Shown here: positions 57,216-64,000 of the stretch, piece after piece
Layout of the letters: the number at the start of each line of letters is the position of its first letter
How positions within the stretch are numbered: the first letter of the stretch is position 1
The notes under the pieces: model-generated
The model's database searches: none
What the model was told of the DNA's origin: nothing
What the model saw: only the letters and a program-made list of their open reading frames with translations
From: Candidatus Villigracilis affinis
Lineage (GTDB): Bacteria > Chloroflexota > Anaerolineae > Anaerolineales > Villigracilaceae
Assembly: GCA_016718275.1 (NCBI GenBank)
Contig: JADKEA010000026.1
Location: 62,001-126,000, forward strand
Length of the DNA stretch: 64,000 nucleotides
Direction of reading: 5' to 3'
Made by a program: the position numbers and the translations under genes

Positions 57216-57988
57216 TCGAAAACCCCGCTTCGCCTCCGACCGACGAGCCTGCTTCTCAACCCCAGACAGTGGGCGTGCGTTTGCCTTTCATTTCGCCCAC
57301 GGTGACGTATGTCATCCTCGGATTTACTGTGTTCGTTTATATTTTGCAAATGTTGAGCGTAGCCATTTTTGGATATGCGGTTTACCAAATTGACTGGCTC
57401 GAAGTGTATGGAGCAAGGTTTAATGAGGCGATCCGCATGGGCGAATTATGGCGTTTTATCACCCCTGTATTTTTGCACGGCTCATTACCCCACATTTTTT
57501 TTAATATGTATGCACTGCTGTCCATTGGATCGTTTTTGGAACGTCATTTTGGACACGGCAGGTTTGCTTTGTTGTATTTCCTTGGAGCGTTTGCGGGAAA
57601 TGTGTTTTCCTTTTTGCTGACCGGTGAAAACGGATATTCGGTTGGTGCCTCCACTGCGGTGTTTGGATTGATCGCAGCCGAGGTGATCTTCTTTTACCAA
57701 AACCGTAAATTGTTTGGCGGCCAGGCCCGTCGGGCGATCAGCAATGCGGTGTTCATTATCGCAGTGAATCTGTTCATCGGCCTGACGCCGGGAATCGATA
57801 ACTGGGGACATGTAGGCGGACTTCTCGGCGGTGCGATCTTCACCTGGTTCGCTGGCCCGTTTTGGATGGTGACCGGAATGGCCCCGGACCTTCGCTTGCA
57901 GGATCAGCGCGAGATGCGCGAGATCATTTTAGGGGCAAGTGCGGTGTGCCTCATTTTCGGCGCTTTGGGAATTTGGGGAATGTTTTAG
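57212..57988 (+). CDS. Rhomboid family intramembrane serine protease
   Basis: 258 residues with six or seven helices. The catalytic dyad is S147 in SVGASTAVFGL and H200 in NWGHVGGLLGG, with GSLPHIFFNMYALLSIGSFLE in the earlier helix. It cuts transmembrane helices within the membrane. It is coupled to gmk by an ATGA overlap. Confidence 0.92.
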   Translation: MIENPASPPTDEPASQPQTVGVRLPFISPTVTYVILGFTVFVYILQMLSVAIFGYAVYQIDWLEVYGARFNEAIRMGELWRFITPVFLHGSLPHIFFNMYALLSIGSFLERHFGHGRFALLYFLGAFAGNVFSFLLTGENGYSVGASTAVFGLIAAEVIFFYQNRKLFGGQARRAISNAVFIIAVNLFIGLTPGIDNWGHVGGLLGGAIFTWFAGPFWMVTGMAPDLRLQDQREMREIILGASAVCLIFGALGIWGMF

Positions 57989-58007
57989 GGCTTTTGCCAT
58001 TAACAAA

Positions 58008-58036
58008 AAAACGCGGCCAACATTTGGCCGCGTTTT
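58008..58036. terminator. Bidirectional terminator after the rhomboid gene
   Basis: 13-bp perfect arms (58008-58020 and 58024-58036), A run on the left, T run on the right. It separates the rhomboid gene from the convergent peptide transporter operon. Confidence 0.9.
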
Positions 58037-58053
58037 AATTTTCAACTGTATTG

Positions 58054-59010
58054 TTAGCTTGTGTGAGCCAATCTTGGGTCAAGTGCGTCGCGCAGGCCAT
58101 CGCCCAACAGATTGAAGGCCAGTACGGTCAACATGATTGCCAGACCAGGATAAAACACGAGGTGCGGAGCGGTAAATACCTGATTACGTTCCGCTCCAAG
58201 CATGGAGCCCCATTCAGGTGTGGGGGGCTGAGCACCAAGCCCGAGGAAGGAGAGAGCGGCGGCATCCAAAATTGCGGAGGCGATTCCCAATGTGCCTTGC
58301 ACGATTAACGGGGTCAATGCGTTCGGCAAAATCCGCTTGAAAAGGATTTCAAAGGTGTTCCCGCCAAGCGCGCGCGTGGCTGAGACATAGTCCATTTCAC
58401 GGACGGAGAGCACACTTCCGCGTACAACACGCGCATAAGCAGGGATGGATACGATGCCGATGGCAAGCAGGGCATTGATCAAGCCCGGACCGATCACGGT
58501 TACGATTGCAATGGCGAGCAACAGCGATGGGAATGCCAGCAACACATCCATCACGCGCATGATGACGTTATCGATCCAGCCGCCAAAGTAGCCGCCCAGC
58601 GCGCCGAGAACGGTTCCGATGATGATTGCAAATGTCACTGTGGAGAAACCGATCATCAAGCTCAAACGGGCACCGTAAAGCATGCGGCTGAATTCATCTC
58701 GCAGGTTACCGTCCGTGCCCATGATGTGCTGCGGCTGGTCTTTGGGACAGCCCAGAGCATAAATACACGGGGAGGAACGTTTTTCAACCTTCTGTGGCGG
58801 ATCAGCATCCAGCATGGAAAGGGTCGGGCTGTACGGGGCCAGCCACTGCGCAGTTAGCGCGATCAGGATCAGGATCGCGAGAATAACCATACCAACAACA
58901 GATGATTTGCGGCGCAGCAACCTGCGGCGGGTGATCTGCCAGAGACTGACCGAGTCAAGCGAGAGTGCTTCAGCGTCCAGTTTTTTAGGGGAAACGGTTT
59001 GGGTTGTCAT
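58054..59010 (-). CDS. Peptide ABC transporter permease, DppC/OppC type
   Basis: 318 residues. A cytoplasmic N-terminus, one helix, then a large external loop (RSSPCIYALGCPKDQPQHI) and the permease core with the coupling loop YVSATRALGGNTFEIL. DAAALSFLGLGAQPPTPEWG and GLAIMLTVLAFNLLGDGLRDAL are characteristic of DppC. It pairs with DppB upstream (9 nt). Confidence 0.93.
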   Translation of the reverse strand: MTTQTVSPKKLDAEALSLDSVSLWQITRRRLLRRKSSVVGMVILAILILIALTAQWLAPYSPTLSMLDADPPQKVEKRSSPCIYALGCPKDQPQHIMGTDGNLRDEFSRMLYGARLSLMIGFSTVTFAIIIGTVLGALGGYFGGWIDNVIMRVMDVLLAFPSLLLAIAIVTVIGPGLINALLAIGIVSIPAYARVVRGSVLSVREMDYVSATRALGGNTFEILFKRILPNALTPLIVQGTLGIASAILDAAALSFLGLGAQPPTPEWGSMLGAERNQVFTAPHLVFYPGLAIMLTVLAFNLLGDGLRDALDPRLAHTS

Positions 59011-59019
59011 GGTCAGTTC

Positions 59020-60099
59020 CTAATCCAGGCGAATGCGGGGATCGAGATATGCATACGAAACATCCACGATCAAATTCAAAACAACGAAGAAAATTGCAAT
59101 AACGACGGTAAATCCCTGTACGATGCCGTAATCACGGGCTGTGATTCCATCATAAAGGATGCGACCGACGCCGGATAAATTGAAAACGGTTTCGGTCAAC
59201 ACTGCGCCGCCCAGCAAACCACCGAGCGACAGACCGATGACCGTGGCCAGTGGCAGCAAAGCGTTGCGGAAGGCATGCTTTAAGACCACTGAACGCCTCG
59301 ACAGGCCTTTTGCACGTGCTGTGCGGATGTAGTCCTGTCCGAGCACTTCGAGCATGGCAGAGCGGGTCATACGGGCAATGAGTGCCATGGGGATCGTGCT
59401 CAGCGCAAAAGCCGGGAGGATCAAGTGCGTGACTGCGTCTTTCAGAACTTCCCAATTAGCAGAAAGTATGGAGTTGAAAACGTTCATGCGGCTGATAAAG
59501 TCCGCAAGTGTGTAGGAAAAAGTGCCTTCAGTGACCTGCATCCCCCATATTTCATAGAACGGGACCGTGATCAATCCTGCGCTTAAGCGCCCCGAGGGCG
59601 GTAATTGAAAGATAGTGCCCTTCAAAGTGAGCGAGAAAATGTAGGCGAGCATCAATCCCAGCCAAAAAACCGGCATGGATACGCCGACATTGGCCCATAA
59701 CATGGTTACCACATCCACCCAAGAGTTGTGGCGAACCGCCGCAATCACACCCAACGGAATGCCGACAAGGACGCTGAATAACAATGCCGCAAGACTTAAT
59801 TCAAAGGTGATCGGCAGGCGTTCGATCAACAATTCGGTAATGGGTTTGGAATATCGGAAGGAATTTCCAAAATCACCGTGGGCAATTTCGTTGATATAAA
59901 CCCCGAACTGGATCGGTATCGGCCTGTCCAGGCCGTGGCGGTGATTGAATTCATCACAGACCACTTTGGTGGCTTTCTCTCCCAACATTGCACGACATGG
60001 GTCGCCAGGGATGAGGCGTGCCAATGCAAATGTGGCGAACAAAATGCCAAATAATACCGGAATGCTGAGAACAAGACGTCGAAGAATATAAGTGACCAT
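59020..60099 (-). CDS. Peptide ABC transporter permease, DppB/OppB type
   Basis: 359 residues. Six helices; LVLSIPVLFGILFATFALARL at the start, the coupling loop YIRTARAKGLSRRSVVLKHAFRNA and IVDVSYAYLDPRIRL at the end are DppB signatures. It is second in the operon. A hairpin (60112-60139) lies between it and the binding-protein gene. Confidence 0.94.
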   Translation of the reverse strand: MVTYILRRLVLSIPVLFGILFATFALARLIPGDPCRAMLGEKATKVVCDEFNHRHGLDRPIPIQFGVYINEIAHGDFGNSFRYSKPITELLIERLPITFELSLAALLFSVLVGIPLGVIAAVRHNSWVDVVTMLWANVGVSMPVFWLGLMLAYIFSLTLKGTIFQLPPSGRLSAGLITVPFYEIWGMQVTEGTFSYTLADFISRMNVFNSILSANWEVLKDAVTHLILPAFALSTIPMALIARMTRSAMLEVLGQDYIRTARAKGLSRRSVVLKHAFRNALLPLATVIGLSLGGLLGGAVLTETVFNLSGVGRILYDGITARDYGIVQGFTVVIAIFFVVLNLIVDVSYAYLDPRIRLD

Positions 60100-60111
60100 G
60101 ATAATTTTGGG

Positions 60112-60139
60112 AGACCCCCGACATTTCTGCCGGGGGTCT
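60112..60139 (-). terminator. Intercistronic hairpin after the binding-protein gene
   Basis: AGACCCCCG (60112-60120) pairs with CGGGGGTCT (60131-60139). No T run is present on the reverse strand. It probably protects the 3' end of the upstream mRNA, which would raise binding-protein levels over the permeases. Confidence 0.6.
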
Positions 60140-60161
60140 AATAGACTTACCTAGGTTCTAA

Positions 60162-61910
60162 TTATTGAGCGGGGGGAGCGTTCAGGAAGGATCCGAAGAG
60201 GCCGCTCCAGTAGGAGAATGCACCGGTGTTGCCGGTGTGCAGCGGATTGGCTGCATCCCACTGAACAGAGAGGGAGGCCACAACATCGTTCGCATCGAGG
60301 GAGGAACCATCGTGGAACATGACGCCCTGGCGCAGGTGGAAGGTCCACTCGGTCAGGTCGGCATTGACATCGTAGGACTCAGCCAAAGCAGGTTCAACAG
60401 CGGTGCCGCCGGTTTCGTAAGCAAGCAGCGACTGGGTGACCTGTTCACAGGCGCGGAGTGATTCACCATCGGTTTCATCAGCGCAGTAAAGCGAGATCGG
60501 TTCAGCATTCTGCATCCATACGAAGGTATCGGTGCCATTGTTCATGACAGAGAATTCTTCGTTGCCGAGTGGGCTGGCGAAAGCGCCTTCAACAGAGGCC
60601 TTGAAGGCCAAAGCGGAACCACCGTGGGCAACAGGGATCATCGGCACGTGGGTGCGAATGGCGTTGTTGGCGGCTTCGTAGAACGGAGCGCGTTCAGCAT
60701 CAGAAGCGAGCTGGGCACCGCTATCCAACGCAGAGGTGATATCTTCGAACTTGTCGCCGAACTGCTTGGAAGCGCCAGCGCCGAAGTGGTAGCCAAGGAA
60801 GTTGGTCTGGTCAGGATAGTCAGCACCCCAGCCCAGCATGTACAGGCCTTGCAGCTGACCAGCGTCAGCCGCGGCGAGGAAGGCACCAGATTCCATCACT
60901 TCGATGTTGAGGGTGATGTTTAGGTTTTCTTTCAACTGAGCCTGAAGGTCCTGAGCCACAACGTTCGGGTCAGGCAGGTAACCGCGGACAACGTCACGAT
61001 AGTTCAAGACGGTTTCGAAACCATCCGGGTAGCCAGCTTCGGCCAAAAGGGCCTTGGCGGCAGCGGCATCGAATCCGTACCACTCATCACCCACGCAGCC
61101 ATTCGGGATGGAGCAGGGGGTGAAGTGAGAGGCAACTTCAGAACCAGCAGGGTAGAAATTATCTACGATACGGTTGCGGTCGATGCCCATGGCGATGGCC
61201 TGGCGTACTTTCTCGTTGGCCAATGGGTTTGTGGTGTTGTCGAAGCCTTCAACCTGGGGATTGTTGTTGAAGCCGATGTACATGATGTTGAGGGCCGGGC
61301 GATTGAACAGCGCGAGGTTGGAATCACCCTCGACTACGGCGAAATCATCGGGACCAACATTGTCGATGCCATCAACGGTGCCAGACTGGAGTTCCAGGAG
61401 GCGCTGGGCAGATTCAGTACCCCACTTGAAGACGAGGGTTTCTGCGCCGGAGAATTCACCCCAATAGTTGGGGTTGGCTTTGAAGACCAACTGGTTGCCG
61501 CGTTCCCAGGATTCAACCATGTAGGGACCGGTACCGATGGGCTTCTCGAGCAAATCACCATTGCCGCCAGTGGCTTCGAGATACTCAGCGGGCTGGATGG
61601 CGAATGAGGTGAAGGCGATCTTGGATGGGAAAGCAGGATCGGGCACGCAGAGGGTGACCTTGACGGTGAATTCGTCAACTGCTTCGATGGACTTGAATTC
61701 GCCGCCGTAATCACAATCGGGGGATTCGACCATCATGCCTTCGTAAGCCGCAGGGGCTTCGGTGGCAGCAGGCGCCTCGGTTGCCGCAGGGGCTTCCGTG
61801 GCAGGCGCTTCAGTTGCGGGGGCTTCAGTAGCCGCTCCGCCGCCGCAGGCCGCAAGCATCAAACTCGCAAGCACTACAAGCGAAAGCAAAACAGAAAGGT
61901 TTCGTTTCAC
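60162..61910 (-). CDS. Peptide/nickel-type substrate-binding lipoprotein, apparently circularly permuted
   Basis: 582 residues. The signal peptide has lipobox LAAC (Cys 22) and a Thr/Glu/Ala/Pro linker to about 55. The following 400 residues are the middle and end of an SBP_bac_5 protein: IGTGPYMVESWERGNQLVFK, NPNYWGE, VRQAIAMGIDRNRIV and PMIPVAHGG. The usual N-terminal part (PISL, LLAYETGGTAVEPALAES, WTFHLRQGVMFHDG, LDANDVV) lies at the end instead, about residues 460-582. A strong TAAGGAGGAG precedes the GTG start. The order suggests circular permutation while both halves of the domain are complete. Confidence 0.85.
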   Translation of the reverse strand: MKRNLSVLLSLVVLASLMLAACGGGAATEAPATEAPATEAPAATEAPAATEAPAAYEGMMVESPDCDYGGEFKSIEAVDEFTVKVTLCVPDPAFPSKIAFTSFAIQPAEYLEATGGNGDLLEKPIGTGPYMVESWERGNQLVFKANPNYWGEFSGAETLVFKWGTESAQRLLELQSGTVDGIDNVGPDDFAVVEGDSNLALFNRPALNIMYIGFNNNPQVEGFDNTTNPLANEKVRQAIAMGIDRNRIVDNFYPAGSEVASHFTPCSIPNGCVGDEWYGFDAAAAKALLAEAGYPDGFETVLNYRDVVRGYLPDPNVVAQDLQAQLKENLNITLNIEVMESGAFLAAADAGQLQGLYMLGWGADYPDQTNFLGYHFGAGASKQFGDKFEDITSALDSGAQLASDAERAPFYEAANNAIRTHVPMIPVAHGGSALAFKASVEGAFASPLGNEEFSVMNNGTDTFVWMQNAEPISLYCADETDGESLRACEQVTQSLLAYETGGTAVEPALAESYDVNADLTEWTFHLRQGVMFHDGSSLDANDVVASLSVQWDAANPLHTGNTGAFSYWSGLFGSFLNAPPAQ

Positions 61911-61987
61911 GTTTCTCCTCCTTAAGAGAATAAGTGGATTATGGAGTAGAGGAAATCAATTTCCTATTACATACTCCTGACGCGCAA

Positions 61988-61993
61988 ATTATA
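61988..61993 (-). promoter_or_regulatory. -10 box of the peptide transporter operon
   Basis: TATAAT on the reverse strand, 77 nt before the GTG start. No good -35 element was recognised. Confidence 0.5.
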
Positions 61994-62006
61994 CAACAAA
62001 AGTAAC

Positions 62007-63119
62007 TTACAAGACAGAAAACGGGCGACCCGCACCATACAACCCTACTGTAGAAGGGTCTTGCGGCCATATGCCGGCAATCTTTTCCCCGCATTTTGGG
62101 CATTTTCCATCCCCACTGATCTCATAAGAGCGGACGACGTACCCGCTTCTTTTCACAAGCCGATAATTGCACTGCGGACAATGGGTATCTTCATACTCCC
62201 CGACATTCCCCGGTAAATTCCCCGCGTAAACGTATCTCAGCCCTGCCTCGCGGCCGATCTCGGCGGCGCGTAGAAGCGTATTGCTATCCGTGTTGTTTGG
62301 CTCGGTCATTTTGTAATCTTTGTGGAAGGCGGTCACATGCCAGGGAATATCAACGGAAAGCCCGGCGAGGAAACGCGCCGCTTCCCACAACTCTTCATTT
62401 GAATCGTTGAATCCCGGAATGACCAGCGTCACCACCTCGACCCACAACCCCATTTCACGCGCGCGTTGGATTCCATCGAGGGTATGTTGCAATGTGCCGC
62501 CAAGTTTGCGATACCCTTTATCACTCATGCATTTCAGGTCGATCTTGTACGCATCCAGATACGGAGCGATGTATTTCATCACCTCGGGAGTGTTATTCCC
62601 ATTGGAGACATAGGCGCACATCAGCCCGTTTGCCTTGGCAGCTTTGAAAATATCAACTGCCCATTCACTGGTAATGAGCGGCTCGTTATATGAAGAGACC
62701 ACCACTGAAGCGTTGGTGCGCCGTGCATGCTCCACAATTTTTTGCGGGGATATCTCTTTAATGAATTGCGCCGAAACATCCGAAGCCGGGTCACGCATGG
62801 CTTGCGAAGTCAGCCAGTTTTGACAGTATCCGCAGTGATAGTCGCAGCCGAGCATGCCGAAGGTAAGTGCATGGGCACCGGGCATCACATGTGAAAAAGG
62901 TTTCTTTTCGATCGGGTCGCTTTGCAATGCCGCCACATATCCGTGCGGCACAAATAATTTTCCGCCCTTATTAAATCGTACCTGACAAATTCCGCGTTTG
63001 CCTTCGCGGATCAAACATCGATGTCCACAGGCGTAACAACGCACATCGCCGCCTTCCAGCGATTCGTACAGTGTGCCTTCAATGGTTAAACTGTCCAGCC
63101 GTTTTGCCAGTGAACTCAT
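62007..63119 (-). CDS. amrS: Radical SAM protein AmrS (AmmeMemoRadiSam system)
   Basis: 370 residues. The cluster motif C-x3-C-x2-C is GCDYHCGYCQNW (about 91-99). Further Cys pairs occur at the start (CYACGHRCLIREGKRGICQV) and at the end (CPQCNYRL, CPKCGEKI). These extra zinc-type pairs and YNEPLITSEWA are typical of AmrS. The system's reaction is not settled. The ATG at 63119 overlaps a TATAAT-like sequence, so the exact start or promoter is unsure. Confidence 0.85.
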   Translation of the reverse strand: MSSLAKRLDSLTIEGTLYESLEGGDVRCYACGHRCLIREGKRGICQVRFNKGGKLFVPHGYVAALQSDPIEKKPFSHVMPGAHALTFGMLGCDYHCGYCQNWLTSQAMRDPASDVSAQFIKEISPQKIVEHARRTNASVVVSSYNEPLITSEWAVDIFKAAKANGLMCAYVSNGNNTPEVMKYIAPYLDAYKIDLKCMSDKGYRKLGGTLQHTLDGIQRAREMGLWVEVVTLVIPGFNDSNEELWEAARFLAGLSVDIPWHVTAFHKDYKMTEPNNTDSNTLLRAAEIGREAGLRYVYAGNLPGNVGEYEDTHCPQCNYRLVKRSGYVVRSYEISGDGKCPKCGEKIAGIWPQDPSTVGLYGAGRPFSVL

Positions 63120-63125
63120 TATAAT
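63120..63125 (+). promoter_or_regulatory. -10 box of mobA
   Basis: TATAAT ends 6 nt before ATG 63132. The divergent amrS ATG lies one base to the left. Confidence 0.55.
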
Positions 63126-63131
63126 CAGCCT

Positions 63132-63725
63132 ATGTTAACTGTCGTTATTCAAGCAGGCGGAATGTCTTCCCGCATGGGTGAGGATAAGGCGCTTAAACCC
63201 TTTTTAGGACGCCCGCTCATTCAACGTGTGATCGACCGACTTGCGCCGATCGCAGATGAAATGATTGTAACGACGAATCGCCCGGATGAATATGCATTCC
63301 TTAATCTCCGCCTCGTAGCGGACCTCAAGCCTGGGCGCGGCGCCTTGGGCGGACTCTACACTGCGATTGCATCTGCCACTTCTTCGCATGTGGCTGTAGT
63401 GGCTTGTGACATGCCTTTCGCCAGTGAAATGTTTTTCGAAGGCGCGCGCAGACTCATGGTCGAGGAGGAGGCGGATGTTGTCATCGCAAAAACGGACGAA
63501 GGCTATGAACCGTTCCATGCCTTGTATCGCCGTGAAGCCTGCCAGTCAGCCATTGAAGCGGCGATCGAAGCCGATCAATGGAAGGTGATCTCCTGGTTTT
63601 CAAAAGTCAGAGTGCGTGAATTAACTCCGCAGGAAGTGAATGTGTTCGATCCTGTCGGGTTGTGTTTTTGGAACCTGAATACACCGGAAGAATTTGCAGA
63701 AGCGGAGAAGCGCGCTAGCGGGTGA
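63132..63725 (+). CDS. mobA: Molybdenum cofactor guanylyltransferase
   Basis: 197 residues. The nucleotide-binding loop QAGGMSSRMGEDKALKPFLG is diagnostic, with DLKPGRGALGGLYTAI and VVACDMPFAS following. It attaches GMP to molybdopterin for the DMSO-reductase family. It overlaps the convergent universal stress gene by 11 nt at the 3' ends. Confidence 0.92.
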   Translation: MLTVVIQAGGMSSRMGEDKALKPFLGRPLIQRVIDRLAPIADEMIVTTNRPDEYAFLNLRLVADLKPGRGALGGLYTAIASATSSHVAVVACDMPFASEMFFEGARRLMVEEEADVVIAKTDEGYEPFHALYRREACQSAIEAAIEADQWKVISWFSKVRVRELTPQEVNVFDPVGLCFWNLNTPEEFAEAEKRASG

Positions 63726-64000
63726 TCAACACCGGGCACGGCGCGTGCGAAACAACTTTTTGACTTGTGCTTCCCAGCAGCAAACCAGCCAGTTTACCCA
63801 ACCCACGTGACCCCATCACAATGACATTGCTTTTGCGCGTATTTGCCACATCGATGATGGCTTCGGCGGCCGATCCCTCGATCAGTTCGGTGTGGATCTC
63901 ACAAGGGACTTTACCGATGGCTTCGATGGTTTTTTGCAAGACCAGCTTTGCCTCTTCCATACGGGCGTCAATGGCGATCTGCATGTTCGGCTCACCAAAG
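63715..64000 (-). CDS. Universal stress protein domain (5' end cut by window)
   Basis: At least 95 residues of a UspA fold: the ATP-binding GSRGLG-x9-GSTSQKVVSHAPCPVLITR is complete. The frame is open to the window edge (FGEPN precedes the internal ATG 63984), so the true start lies outside. Such proteins bind ATP and help in stress survival. Confidence 0.9.
   Translation of the reverse strand, partial: FGEPNMQIAIDARMEEAKLVLQKTIEAIGKVPCEIHTELIEGSAAEAIIDVANTRKSNVIVMGSRGLGKLAGLLLGSTSQKVVSHAPCPVLITR

Overview
The window looks like chromosomal DNA of a free-living bacterium, most likely Chloroflexota of the class Anaerolineae. This is inferred from gene content and style, not from a database match. 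The signs are Thr/Glu/Ala/Pro-rich linkers after lipoprotein cysteines, S-layer-homology (SLH) surface proteins, and many promoters whose -10 box lies 6-10 nt from the ATG (probable leaderless mRNAs). No rRNA, tRNA, CRISPR array or prophage was seen.

Positions 1-3.2 kb hold the 3' part of an ABC exporter, a DUF6157 protein, an SRPBCC protein and a divergent AraC-type regulator. Positions 3.2-23.2 kb form a large phosphate and polyphosphate region. It has phoP-phoR, a reverse-strand operon phoU-ppx-CHAD-sixA-ppk1, a 35-residue mini-gene, a PHP / small membrane protein / surE operon, pstS-pstC-pstA-pstB-arsC-phoU, a lone reverse pstB, and a second pstS-pstC-pstA with an atypical PstB. Five upstream regions in this block carry tandem TTAACA-like hexamers spaced exactly 11 bp, as in the Bacillus PhoP box. 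They suggest that PhoP drives uptake (Pst), storage and turnover (Ppk, Ppx, CHAD), scavenging (SurE, PHP) and its own synthesis.

Positions 23.3-29.3 kb hold a type I glutamine synthetase lacking the adenylylation tyrosine, a large membrane protein, a membrane-anchored protein, a DUF554 protein, PduO-type cobalamin adenosyltransferase and a zinc-phospholipase-like protein. Positions 29.3-34.2 kb carry three tandem paralogous secreted SLH proteins, each with the same leader and terminator. Positions 34.2-42.6 kb hold housekeeping and small-family genes: YqeY, a PgpH-type 7TM-HD phosphodiesterase, YbeY, DgkA, an Nfo-like barrel, a formyltransferase, GNAT, an orphan LuxR-type response regulator, DinB, a degenerate SDR and an M23 peptidase.

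Positions 42.6-45.8 kb are more AT-rich and contain broken pieces of three transposases, then a secreted alpha/beta-hydrolase with SLH repeats. A cyclic-di-GMP-I (GEMM) riboswitch candidate follows, in front of a secreted M6 metalloprotease. Positions 48-58 kb hold lipoproteins, Hsp20, infC (apparently starting at AUC)-rpmI-rplT, a macro-domain protein, an rRNA methyltransferase, DUF711, HXXEE, two tandem ArsR-DUF2087 regulators behind a 32-bp perfect palindrome, FmdB, gmk and a rhomboid protease. Positions 58-64 kb hold a peptide ABC transporter whose binding protein appears circularly permuted, AmrS, MobA and a truncated universal stress protein.

The items most worth a second look are the permuted binding protein, the riboswitch-protease pair, the Pho-box network with its unannotated mini-genes, the AUC start of infC, the ArsR palindrome and the Q-loop-less PstB.
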